Shown here piece by piece: positions 42,982-52,234 of a DNA stretch of 64,000 bases. The DNA is from Planctomycetota bacterium (GTDB lineage: Bacteria > Planctomycetota > Planctomycetia > Planctomycetales > Planctomycetaceae): assembly GCA_018242525.1 (NCBI GenBank), contig JAFEBS010000039.1, positions 59,554 to 123,553 of the forward strand. Reading direction: 5' to 3'. A program made the translations under genes and the position numbers. The notes under the pieces are model-generated. The model worked only from the letters and a program-made list of their open reading frames with translations, did not search any database and had not been told where the DNA came from. Each line of letters opens with the position of its first letter. Positions within the stretch are counted from its first letter, which is position 1.

Positions 42982-43965
42982 TTACGACTTGGGGTAGCCC
43001 GTCGCCGGTGTGGATGCGAGCCGCGAATCGGTGCCAATCAATCGATGATACAGCCGAGGCAGATCCTCTTCCTCGGGAACCACATCACTCAGAATGGCAC
43101 TGTGCCTGGCCGCGATTTCAAAGAACCGGACGGTTTTCCAGTCCGCCGGTACTTCGACCACAACTTCCCCCGCGCGCGGAGTGGTCTGGATCGTCAGTCC
43201 GGACTCCGTCAGGGCTTGGGCGAATCCGGAATCGTCGCCGCGCCACCTCAGGCGGTATCGACCAAGCGAGTGCTGACGCAGTTCGCCGATCCGTCCACAG
43301 CCGAGGATCGAGCCACGGTCGACAATGATGACCTGCTCACAGACCCGGTCGATGTCACCCAGCAGATGCGTGGACAGAATCAACGATTTGCCGTGTCGGC
43401 TGGCGATGGCATGCAGCAACCGCAGCATGGCATCGCGCCCCTGGGGATCCAGTCCGGCGGTCGGTTCATCCAACAGCAACAGTTGCGGATCGTGAACCAG
43501 CGCGGCCGCCAGCTTTAATCGTTGTTTCATGCCGACCGAATAGCCATCGCACTGACGATAGCGGACTTCATCCAGTTCCAGATACGACAGAACTTCGTGA
43601 GCTCGTCGCAATGCCTGACGTCGTGGCATCCCGGACAATTCCCCTGCCAAAGCGACCAGATCCACCCCGCGCATGCCGGGGATCAGTGATTCTGCTTCCG
43701 GCATGAATCCGATGCGGCCGCGCAATTCATGACGTTGTCTGACAAGATCAAATCCCAGCACGGTTCCGCGGCCCGACGAGGGATTCAACAGACCGAGCAG
43801 GATTTTCAGCAGGGTGGATTTTCCGGCACCGTTCTGTCCAATCAGGCCGATGGCGCCCGGTGCGACAGTGAGCGAAACATTCTTCAGCGCCTGAAACTTC
43901 CCGTAAAAGTGCGACAACTGAGTCAACTCGACGAGTGCAGCAGGGGAAGTCGGGGCCGAACTCAC
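42982..43965 (-). CDS. ABC transporter ATP-binding protein (first pair)
   Basis: The product has 327 residues. Its start codon is GTG (43963-43965), overlapping the stop codon of the outer-membrane gene in a GTGA junction. Walker A is GQNGAGKST, the signature is YSVGMKQRLKLAAALVHDPQ, Walker B is LLLLDEPTAGLDP, and the switch His occurs in STHLLGDID. The C-terminal part is a small sensing domain. Tight coupling with the outer-membrane protein suggests a shared pathway. Confidence 0.92.
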   Translation of the reverse strand: MSSAPTSPAALVELTQLSHFYGKFQALKNVSLTVAPGAIGLIGQNGAGKSTLLKILLGLLNPSSGRGTVLGFDLVRQRHELRGRIGFMPEAESLIPGMRGVDLVALAGELSGMPRRQALRRAHEVLSYLELDEVRYRQCDGYSVGMKQRLKLAAALVHDPQLLLLDEPTAGLDPQGRDAMLRLLHAIASRHGKSLILSTHLLGDIDRVCEQVIIVDRGSILGCGRIGELRQHSLGRYRLRWRGDDSGFAQALTESGLTIQTTPRAGEVVVEVPADWKTVRFFEIAARHSAILSDVVPEEEDLPRLYHRLIGTDSRLASTPATGYPKS

Positions 43966-46900
43966 GGTGCATATGCTCCGTTGATGATGATTTGTCCTGT
44001 GGACGAATTGACTGGAATCGAGAATGTCGTGGAAGCATTGTTGATGATGTTGTTGTAGTTTCCAGCGAACTGGATGGTGGGAATGACAGAAGTAAAGATG
44101 ATCCCACGATGGACGGTCAGATCGGTGGAGAGCAAATTGATGGTGTTCGCCTCGATCTGCATTCGCGAACTCGCTGCGACGGCGTCGAACAACATGCCTG
44201 TCGCTCCACCCGCCTCGTCGGTGATCGAGTTCGAATAAATCCAGGTGCTGCTGATCCCACCCAGGTTGAATCGCAGGCCGGTGCCATTGACTCCCTTGAA
44301 GTCGATGTTGTTGTCGTCCACCTGCAGTGTTGAACCGGCCGCTGCGGTCAGGAACAGTCCTGTCCCGCCGGTTCCGGTGAACGTCATGGCGTTGTTATTG
44401 ATGCGGGCGATGATGGAATCGGTCGCCGATTGATCATTGATTTGAACGGCGGTCATGTTGTCTGCGCCGACATTCAGGGCGTTGTTGGCAACGGCAATGG
44501 AAAGCGGGCCGTTCCAGTTGACATTGATCAGCGGCGAGCCTGCGCGGTCGGCGTTGATCGTGTTCAGATGAATTGTGGTTGCCAGCGAGGCACCGTTGCC
44601 GGCGGCCATGGTCTGGAACAGGATCGGCGTCCCGTTGTGATCGGTGATGGTGCTGGAGTCAACCAGCCATTGGTAATTCCCTGCCGTACTGACTTGTGCG
44701 CGGATCGTACCAGCACCAATCGCGCCGTTGTTCACGAGGCTGCTGTTGCGCAACATCATCACCAGATCATTGAGCGAATCGAGTGCGTAGCCGGTGGAAC
44801 CGCTGATCTGCAGCCCGTAGAACGACACTTGATTGTTGGCAGTTGATTGAATGCCGATACCATTGTCGGTCAGGTTCAGCATGGAAATTGTGGATGTTCC
44901 CGTTGTGTCCAGGATGACACCCGTGGCCGTATTCTGGATCGTTCCACCCGAGCCCAACAATCCGGAACCGGTCAGGTTGAAGGCTCCGGTGTTTTGGACC
45001 AACCGGATGCCGAACGGCCCGCCATCGGTGGAGACACTGCCGAGGGTCATGTTGATCGTCGAATTCTGAACGTCGATGGCACCCGCATTGACTGTTGTGA
45101 TGGTGCCGCCCGAGACCAGCAGGTTTGTCAAGTTTCGGCCGTACAACCCGACGGCATTGGTGGTGTTGAGATTCAGGTGGGACAGGGTGATCTTACCGGT
45201 ATCGCTCGTCAGCGACACGGCCGGTGACGCCGCCGTCGAATCGGCCACCAGGTTGTCGGCAATGACGGCCGCGGCGGAATTCGCGACGCTGAACCCGGTC
45301 GAAACGGGCTGGTTGATGGTCGTCTTGTTGATGAAATGATAGGTATTGGCAGAGGTTCCGCCCGAGATTGCAACGCCAGAACCACTGGTCAGTGAAGTCG
45401 TCAGTGTATCAATGGAGACATCGGCCGCGACATTATTCATGTGCAGGCCGGCTCCACCGGCGGACGTGATGCTGGTTGGGCCGATGTTGACGGATCCACC
45501 CGTCAGATTTGACAGCAGGATGCCATCGTTTCCTGTTCCTGAGATGCTTCCCGACAGTGTCAGGTCCGGAGCACCACCCAGGAAGCTGATCCCGGCTCCC
45601 GTCGCCGAATTGATCGTCAGATTCCGAAGATCGAATGTGCCGGTGGAATTGGTGAACCGGACCGCATCGCCGATGGTGTTTTGAAAGTTGATATCGCGGA
45701 CGGTGGCTCCGTTGATGGCGGCACCGACGACTGCGTTCCCATTGTTGTTGTTGACGTTGAATCCCGCGAATACGGAATTGGATCCCATCGTGACCGCCGA
45801 ACCGGCCACATTGTTGAATTGTGGTGTCGCGCCACCCAGCACCTGGGTGGGGAGATGGACGATCCCGCCACCGTCCAGCGCCAGCGGTTGGAAACTGCCG
45901 TCCCCCAGTAATTGCTGTCCATCCGTCAGGGTGACCCCTGTGGTGAGCACCGAATTCCCCTGGACCAGGATGACATCGGCACCCGCTGCCTGGGCATCGG
46001 CGACCGTCTGGAAGGGACTGGCAAAGGTTCCATCTCCGCCAGGTGCGGCAGATGTTGAGACTTGTTCGATGTTGTAGGCGGTGTGTGTCAGAGGATTCAT
46101 GGCGACCAGATTTGTGTCGATCTGGGGCGTTCGATCAACAATCACGTTGTAGTTGCGTTCCACAAATCGGAAGGGCGACGGCGTGTTCTGTTTCCATTTG
46201 CTGGAGGGATGGCTTCCACCCCAGGGGAACTGGATCGAACACCCGACCATCACGTTGCTGCCGAACAGGGGATCATTCGTATACATGACCTGGGCGGTGA
46301 CACTGTTGTTGATGACTCCTTCGAGCCGGGTTTTGAATCCGTTGATGCCACCGCTGGGGCCACCGTCAAAGTGGTAATAACCGACGAATCCACGCAGGCG
46401 GTGCAGTTCCTGGATCGGCAGGTTGTAACCGGCCTCGACATCCACACCCTGCAATGCCGTCCCCTGGGAGATATAGCGCGTGTACAGAAGTTGATGGCCG
46501 ACAATCTGTTCGTTGCCAAGCGTGGTGGAATAGTTCTGCGACGAGGTCACCGGCAGATAGACGTTGGACCGGAGTTCCCAGCGATCCATCAGGCCTTCGA
46601 AACTCAGGCCGATCTGTTGAAAGTTCTTCCCTGTGGTGCTGTCGGTATCGTACCAGATGCTGGCCCCATACCAGGCGTTCAGGTCTTCCCGCAGATTTCG
46701 ATAACCCAGCCCCACATTGCCACCGAACAGCGAACTGTTGGAAACAAATCCACGGACATCCGCGAAGAAGAAGTGCTCGTCGGTCAGGATATACGGCATG
46801 GCTTCGATCGGAGTGATCGATTGATTGCGGCCAAATGTTTTGAAGGCCAGGTGACCGGCCTGGCCAATGATGCCGGGACCGTCGCTGGAAGACGCGGGGG

Positions 46901-47156
46901 TTCGTACAGGTTTGGAATCGGCGGCCTGACGACGGTTGGAAGCGCGACGAAACCGGTCTGGTGCCTGCTCCACATCATCTTCATCGACCTCCGTTTCCTC
47001 GTCGGTCTCGGATTGCGAGCGAACCACGGACGGATCGTCTTTCGCGATCGCAGTGTCCGTGCTGGCGAAAAGCCCGGGCAGCGCCATTCCTGACAGCACG
47101 AAAGCATTCCACAGCGAAGAGCCAATCGCGGCTCGCAACTTCAGCGATCGAATCAT
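43962..47156 (-). CDS. Outer-membrane inverse-autotransporter-like protein with beta-helix passenger
   Basis: The product has 1064 residues. A long signal peptide (AAIGSSLWNAFVLSGMALPG) is followed by an acidic linker. Residues about 105-325 form an intimin-like (IAT_beta) barrel: YILTDEHFFFADVRGFVSNS, GGNVGLGYRNLREDLNAWYG, GYYHFDGGPSGGINGFKTRL, MYTNDPLFGSNVMVG. A short plug/linker leads to a right-handed beta-helix (about 380-1050) with many repeats of 20-25 residues rich in Asn, Gly, Thr and Ser, e.g. TVRDINFQNTIGDAVRFTNS. This fits a surface-displayed adhesin or enzyme. It heads a five-gene operon with two ABC exporter pairs. Confidence 0.78.
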   Translation of the reverse strand: MIRSLKLRAAIGSSLWNAFVLSGMALPGLFASTDTAIAKDDPSVVRSQSETDEETEVDEDDVEQAPDRFRRASNRRQAADSKPVRTPASSSDGPGIIGQAGHLAFKTFGRNQSITPIEAMPYILTDEHFFFADVRGFVSNSSLFGGNVGLGYRNLREDLNAWYGASIWYDTDSTTGKNFQQIGLSFEGLMDRWELRSNVYLPVTSSQNYSTTLGNEQIVGHQLLYTRYISQGTALQGVDVEAGYNLPIQELHRLRGFVGYYHFDGGPSGGINGFKTRLEGVINNSVTAQVMYTNDPLFGSNVMVGCSIQFPWGGSHPSSKWKQNTPSPFRFVERNYNVIVDRTPQIDTNLVAMNPLTHTAYNIEQVSTSAAPGGDGTFASPFQTVADAQAAGADVILVQGNSVLTTGVTLTDGQQLLGDGSFQPLALDGGGIVHLPTQVLGGATPQFNNVAGSAVTMGSNSVFAGFNVNNNNGNAVVGAAINGATVRDINFQNTIGDAVRFTNSTGTFDLRNLTINSATGAGISFLGGAPDLTLSGSISGTGNDGILLSNLTGGSVNIGPTSITSAGGAGLHMNNVAADVSIDTLTTSLTSGSGVAISGGTSANTYHFINKTTINQPVSTGFSVANSAAAVIADNLVADSTAASPAVSLTSDTGKITLSHLNLNTTNAVGLYGRNLTNLLVSGGTITTVNAGAIDVQNSTINMTLGSVSTDGGPFGIRLVQNTGAFNLTGSGLLGSGGTIQNTATGVILDTTGTSTISMLNLTDNGIGIQSTANNQVSFYGLQISGSTGYALDSLNDLVMMLRNSSLVNNGAIGAGTIRAQVSTAGNYQWLVDSSTITDHNGTPILFQTMAAGNGASLATTIHLNTINADRAGSPLINVNWNGPLSIAVANNALNVGADNMTAVQINDQSATDSIIARINNNAMTFTGTGGTGLFLTAAAGSTLQVDDNNIDFKGVNGTGLRFNLGGISSTWIYSNSITDEAGGATGMLFDAVAASSRMQIEANTINLLSTDLTVHRGIIFTSVIPTIQFAGNYNNIINNASTTFSIPVNSSTGQIIINGAYAP

Positions 47157-47575
47157 GGGGTAAATCCCTTACGGACAACGGAATCTTCAGGCCGAACGTG
47201 TTCGTCCGGCGTGGAAATCCGCGATTGAAACAGTCGGAGGCAACGACAATCCGTACGGGAACCCTGCGGGATTCTCGGTCGAGCTGCAGCGCCGCCGGTT
47301 GAATCGGGTTTGAACAAAAACTGGATGTGAGTTTGGAGACAGGCGGCGGGAGTTTAGGAAAAGAAAAAAAAGTCGTCGAGACCGAAACGAATATGTACCG
47401 ACGAATTCAGGTTTGGTTCATTTCCTGCCGGTCTGATGTGCATTTGTGGTGCGGCGAATGATGTTGATTCATCTGGTAACCTTGCGAATTCGTCATCTGA
47501 GGCGGTTTGTGGTTCGGGCTTCCACAATGGATAAGCGACTTGTATCGTTCATTCGTTGTGGGCTGGGGATTGAGA
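47157..47575. other. Divergent intergenic region, no gene
   Basis: This 419-bp gap lies between the start of the outer-membrane/ABC operon (minus) and dabA (plus). It must hold promoters for both. A purine-rich run (GAAAAGAAAAAAAAG) lies near 47358-47372. I see no clear consensus promoter, repeat or small gene. Confidence 0.6.
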
Positions 47576-50500
47576 ATGTTGGATGAGGACGATGATTCAG
47601 TGGCCGAATCGAAGGCAGGTACTGTGGAGCACGATTCCAGCACGCCCGAGTTTCCCCATGGCAGTCGCGAGTCGCGACTGGAACATCTGAAACATGTGAT
47701 TGAGCACGCCACGCACCTGTTGCCGGCGCAGGGGCCGATCAACGTCTTTGTGCATCACAATACATTGCATGCCTTTGAGCACCTGCACTTTGATGCCGCT
47801 GTCCAGGCCGGTGGAAAGGTTTTCGGCTGCCGTCCCTATCTGCCGGAAGCCCGCTATCGGGCCGAACTGGCACGGGGCCGAATTTTGCCGACCGATCTGC
47901 AAAACGTGTTGCGCGAGGAACTGGCGGAGCGGGGTGACGAACGGATCTTGCCATTCCTCACCAGATACCAGTTGCGTCTGGCGATGCTGCAACACTCGAT
48001 TTTTCTGGCTCCCGACGCGGAATTGCGTTGGTTTGTGGCGGTGACGGACGCCTTGACGAACATCCGCTCGGATGCCGCCGGTGTCGCCGACGTGTTCATT
48101 GCCAAGACGCGTCGCTGGGTGATGCGGGATGTCCACGGACTGGCCAAAGTAGACGGACATTCGTCGCCGCACGACCGCCATCTGACGCTGATGTTGAAGG
48201 ATGTTTTCCAGAATTTTGGCGAGTCAGCGATCGAAAGCTGGAGTTCGAAGACTTGGGAATCCTTCAGCCTGCACGCCTTGTGGCTGATCTGCCGCAATGG
48301 AGTTCACTGGGTTCATAAGGCACCGCGACAATCGTCGGGTGCTGTTCGACACCGCGATTTGCTGCTCGAAGCAACAGGCGAAGATATCGATCCGCTGGTT
48401 CATGATGTGCTGATTCGATTCTGCGCGACGTTTCTGGATCAGGGGTTCGGTCACTGGCACCTGCCGAAACGGGCCTCCGGGTTCTTCCGCTCTTTCTGCG
48501 CTCTGTACCGACAACCGTTTGGTCCTCCCAGTTTGTGGATGCGCGGGTTGGCCCGGGAGTTGAAACGCCTGGAATTGAATGAAGTGACAGCGATGGATTC
48601 GATCCTGGAGTCACTCGAAATCCTGGGAGTTCAGGAAGGGGAATGGGAACATTTCGTCGCGGATACGTTGCTGGCATTGCGCGGCTGGGCGGGGATGATT
48701 CAGCAGATTGAAGGACGGGGCGACCGGGTTGCACATCCGATCCCGCAAGGCAGCCTGGTGGAATTCCTGGCGATTCGACTGGTTCTGGAACGACTGGCGC
48801 TCAAGCACATCGCGGCGAATGCCATGGGCTTCCACGGCGAGTTGAGCGATTTGCGGAACGCCGCGCGGCATCGCATCGACCGGCGGCCGGGATCGACCGT
48901 GGATCATCGTGCGTTTCTGATTTTCCAACTCGCACAGGTTTTCTGCTTGTCACCCGACGAACTTTACAAGTTGTCCCCGGAACAATGGTCACAGCTGGTT
49001 CTGGAAGTCGAAGCGTTTACGGCCATGGAACGGCGGCGAGTCTTCCATCATGCGTATGAACGCAGCTTCCGCAATCAGACCCTGGATGCGATCGCAATTC
49101 ACAAACCGCGTGCCTCGAATCGCCAGCCAACGCCGCGATTTCAGGTCGTCTGTTGCATCGACGATCGCGAAGAGTCGTTCCGTCGGCACATCGAAGAACT
49201 GGCGCCAGACGTCGAAACCCTGGGGGCCGCGGGCTTCTATGGCGTGGCCATGTATTATCGGGGCACCGAGGACGCTCACTTTGTGCCCTTGTGCCCGATC
49301 GTCATTCGCCCGCAACACTGGGTGGCGGAAGAGGTGGTCGCCAGCGAAGAGGAGACTCATCGACAACGGGCGAAGACCCGGCGGGTGATCGGAACCGCGT
49401 CTCACCAGATGCACGTGGGGAGTCGATCGTTTACGGGAGGGGCGCTGCTGGCGGCTGGTTTCGGAGTGCTCGCTTCCATTCCGCTGGTCGGCCGCATCAT
49501 GTTTCCGCGGCTGACGGCGCGGATCCGCGACCGCGTGGATCGGTTTGTCAAATCGCCGGATCTGACTCAATTGAAGCTGGAGCGACTGGAAGCTGCACCC
49601 GGGCCGAACAATGGTCAGATCGGGTTTTCGATCGAAGAAATGGCCACCATCGTCGAGCGACTGTTGCGCGACATGGGTCTGACCTATGGCATGTCGCGGA
49701 TGGTGATTGTTATTGGCCATGGTTCCAAGAGTCTGAATAATCCGCATAACTCGGCCTACGATTGCGGGGCGTGTGGCGGTGGCGGTGGCGGACCGAATGC
49801 GCGTGCCATGGCGCAAATGGCGAATGATCCCCGGGTGCGCGAACTGGTTGCCCGGCGCGGCACTCACATCCCTTCCGAGACCGTCTTCGTGGGCGGATTC
49901 CACAACACCTGCAATGATTCCGTGACGTTGTACGACGTCGATCGTATTCCCGCATCGCACCGGCAGGAATTTGAATCGATTCGACAAACGATCGATGAGG
50001 CGTGTGACAGAAATGCGCACGAACGATGTCGCCGCTTTCAATCGGCGTCACTGACGATGTCATTCGCCGAAGCGCGTCGACATGTGGAAGACCGGTCTGA
50101 GGATCTGGCGCAAACCCGACCGGAATGTGGACACGCGACCAACGCGATCTGTGTCGTGGGCCGTCGGTCGCGGACACGTGGTTTGTTCCTGGACCGCCGC
50201 GCCTTTCTGACCTCTTACGATCCGACGCAGGATGATGCCGAAACGTCGATTCTGGCCCGGGTCCTGGGGGCGGTGTTTCCGGTCTGTGCAGGGATCAATC
50301 TGGAGTACTATTTCTCGTATGTGGACAATGTCGGGTTTGGCTGTGGAGTCAAACTGCCGCACAACGTGACCGCACTGCTGGGGGTCATGGACGGTGCCGC
50401 CAGCGACTTGCGAACCGGACTGCCGTGGCAAATGGTGGAAATCCACGAACCCGTTCGCCTGACGTTCGTCATTGAAACGACGCCGGACAAAATGCTCAAG

Positions 50501-50716
50501 ATCATGGAACGCAACGACGGGATCAATCGGCTCTGTCGCAACGGCTGGGTGCAATTGGCAACGCTCGATCCTGACTCTGCGACGATGCACGTGTTCCGGC
50601 ATGGAGAATTCCAGTTGTATCATCCGCAGGCATCACAACTGCCGCAGGTCGCGTCGTCTGCGGACTGGTATCGAGGTTGGCGCGATCATCTGGAGTTTGC
50701 CGAAATCAACTCCTGA
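47576..50716 (+). CDS. dabA: DabA-like inorganic carbon transporter subunit (DUF2309), copy 1
   Basis: The product has 1046 residues from the ATG at 47576. The zinc site of DabA, which resembles beta-carbonic anhydrase, is present: CCIDDREESFRRH gives Cys527 and Asp529, GHGSKSLNN gives His715, and YDCGACGG gives Cys730; the 15-residue spacing between His and Cys equals that in the characterised Halothiobacillus protein. The N-terminus has NVFVHHNTLHAFEHL. DabA with DabB takes up CO2 or bicarbonate driven by the cation gradient. dabB follows 10 bp downstream. Confidence 0.93.
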   Translation: MLDEDDDSVAESKAGTVEHDSSTPEFPHGSRESRLEHLKHVIEHATHLLPAQGPINVFVHHNTLHAFEHLHFDAAVQAGGKVFGCRPYLPEARYRAELARGRILPTDLQNVLREELAERGDERILPFLTRYQLRLAMLQHSIFLAPDAELRWFVAVTDALTNIRSDAAGVADVFIAKTRRWVMRDVHGLAKVDGHSSPHDRHLTLMLKDVFQNFGESAIESWSSKTWESFSLHALWLICRNGVHWVHKAPRQSSGAVRHRDLLLEATGEDIDPLVHDVLIRFCATFLDQGFGHWHLPKRASGFFRSFCALYRQPFGPPSLWMRGLARELKRLELNEVTAMDSILESLEILGVQEGEWEHFVADTLLALRGWAGMIQQIEGRGDRVAHPIPQGSLVEFLAIRLVLERLALKHIAANAMGFHGELSDLRNAARHRIDRRPGSTVDHRAFLIFQLAQVFCLSPDELYKLSPEQWSQLVLEVEAFTAMERRRVFHHAYERSFRNQTLDAIAIHKPRASNRQPTPRFQVVCCIDDREESFRRHIEELAPDVETLGAAGFYGVAMYYRGTEDAHFVPLCPIVIRPQHWVAEEVVASEEETHRQRAKTRRVIGTASHQMHVGSRSFTGGALLAAGFGVLASIPLVGRIMFPRLTARIRDRVDRFVKSPDLTQLKLERLEAAPGPNNGQIGFSIEEMATIVERLLRDMGLTYGMSRMVIVIGHGSKSLNNPHNSAYDCGACGGGGGGPNARAMAQMANDPRVRELVARRGTHIPSETVFVGGFHNTCNDSVTLYDVDRIPASHRQEFESIRQTIDEACDRNAHERCRRFQSASLTMSFAEARRHVEDRSEDLAQTRPECGHATNAICVVGRRSRTRGLFLDRRAFLTSYDPTQDDAETSILARVLGAVFPVCAGINLEYYFSYVDNVGFGCGVKLPHNVTALLGVMDGAASDLRTGLPWQMVEIHEPVRLTFVIETTPDKMLKIMERNDGINRLCRNGWVQLATLDPDSATMHVFRHGEFQLYHPQASQLPQVASSADWYRGWRDHLEFAEINS

Positions 50717-50726
50717 GGCAGACAGC

Positions 50727-52109
50727 ATGCCTGAAATCCCTCAAGTCATGATGGTCCTGGGGCTTTGTGTGATCGTTGCCCCCGTCGTGCTCCTTGGCGT
50801 TCTCGGGGTCCCAGCACTCCTCAGCCACCGACTGCACGAAGAGTCCACCAATCGGTTGGTGCAGGTGACGATGCTGACGGGTTTCGTCAGTTCTTCACTG
50901 CTCTTCGCCCTGATGTTGCCGATGGCAAACCCACATGTTCCCATTGAATTGGGAAACTGGGTGAAGATTCCCGAATACCAATTTCATATCAAGTTTATTT
51001 TTGACCGGTTGTCAATTCCGCTGGTGATCCTGTCGTATGTGCTGTGCGGGACGATCTTTGCCTTTGCCAGTCGATACATGCATCGCGAACCGGGGTACAA
51101 CCGGTTTTTCACGCTGAATGGCATTTTCATCCTGGGAATGGTCACAACATCGCTGGCGGGAACCATCGAAACGTTGTTTGTAGGGTGGGAACTGGTCGGT
51201 TTGTCGTCGGCGCTGCTGGTCGCGTTTTTTCATGAACGATCTGCGCCGGTCCGCAATGGCCTGCGGATCTGGTGTGTGTATCGCGTCTCGGATGCCGCCC
51301 TGTTGATCGCGGCGCTGACGCTGCACCACTTTGGCCACAGCGACTTTGACGTCGTACTTGGCGTCGAATCCTGGCCGTTTGGCAAAGCGGCCGTTTCCGA
51401 ACATGAGGCACTGGTTGTGGGACTGTTGATGCTGCTGGCCGCGGCAGGCAAATCCGCGCTGGTTCCCTTTTCCGGTTGGCTGCCCCGAGCCATGGAAGGG
51501 CCGACTCCATCGAGTGCGGTCTTCTACGGAGCATTGTCGATCCATCTGGGGGCCTACCTGTTGTTGCGAATCAGTCCGCTGCTGGTACTTTCATCGCATC
51601 TGCAGAATTCCGTCATCCTTCTCGGGCTGGTGACCGCCGCATTCGCGACGATCATGGGACGCGCCCAGACGGACATCAAATCCGCCATCTGCTTTGCATC
51701 ACTGACCCAGGTGGGAATCATCGTGGCCGAAATCGGCTGGGGGCTGCGCTTCATCCCGTTGATTCATATCCTGGGGAATGGTTGCCTGCGTACGCTCCAG
51801 TTCGTCCGGGCTCCCACACTACTGCAGGATTACAAGCAACTGGAAAATGCCATCGGCGACCGGCTGCCCCGATTGTCGGGCCTGTGGGAATCGTTCCTGC
51901 CTGATGTCGTTCGACTCTGGATGTACCGGTTTGCAATCGAACGGGGTTACCTGGATGTCATCCTGGACAACTGGATCGTCGCCCCGATTCTGGGCCTCTT
52001 CCGATGGTGCGATGGCGTTGAACGTCGCTGGACGGATTTGATGACGGGTGGCCGATCGCGCGAATCAGACCACGTGGAAGAACCGATCGACTCGCTGGAT
52101 GCACTCTAG
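50727..52109 (+). CDS. dabB: DabB-like (NuoL/antiporter-family) membrane subunit
   Basis: The product has 460 residues with 12 or more hydrophobic helices. The proton-channel residues of the NuoL/Mrp family are visible: Glu155 in LFVGWELVGLSSALLVAF and Lys242 in AAGKSALVPFSGWLPRAM followed by EGPTPSSA. It is shorter than NuoL, which is typical of DabB, and ends in a soluble tail. It provides the ion flux that drives DabA. It starts 10 bp after dabA; element A4 begins 3 bp after its stop codon. Confidence 0.92.
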   Translation: MPEIPQVMMVLGLCVIVAPVVLLGVLGVPALLSHRLHEESTNRLVQVTMLTGFVSSSLLFALMLPMANPHVPIELGNWVKIPEYQFHIKFIFDRLSIPLVILSYVLCGTIFAFASRYMHREPGYNRFFTLNGIFILGMVTTSLAGTIETLFVGWELVGLSSALLVAFFHERSAPVRNGLRIWCVYRVSDAALLIAALTLHHFGHSDFDVVLGVESWPFGKAAVSEHEALVVGLLMLLAAAGKSALVPFSGWLPRAMEGPTPSSAVFYGALSIHLGAYLLLRISPLLVLSSHLQNSVILLGLVTAAFATIMGRAQTDIKSAICFASLTQVGIIVAEIGWGLRFIPLIHILGNGCLRTLQFVRAPTLLQDYKQLENAIGDRLPRLSGLWESFLPDVVRLWMYRFAIERGYLDVILDNWIVAPILGLFRWCDGVERRWTDLMTGGRSRESDHVEEPIDSLDAL

Positions 52110-52112
52110 CTT

Positions 52113-52224
52113 GCAGCCCGTGGAAAAAGGGGGCTGACCGGTCTGCCCCCCCCCTCCGGGCATGCAGTTTTCCAGGTAAATCCAATGCCCTCCCAAGTGG
52201 CAGACCCCTTTTTCCACGGGCTGC
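52113..52224. repeat. Palindromic element copy A4 between convergent dabB and second dabA
   Basis: GCAGCCCGTGGAAAAAGGGG at the left pairs with CCCCTTTTTCCACGGGCTGC at the right; both arms show compensating changes relative to A2 and A3 (GGAAAAAGG for GGTAAAAGG). The interior has a run of nine C and diverges from the consensus. It fills exactly the 125 bp between the two stop codons and could serve as a bidirectional terminator. Confidence 0.88.
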
Positions 52225-52234
52225 CAGGGCCAGA

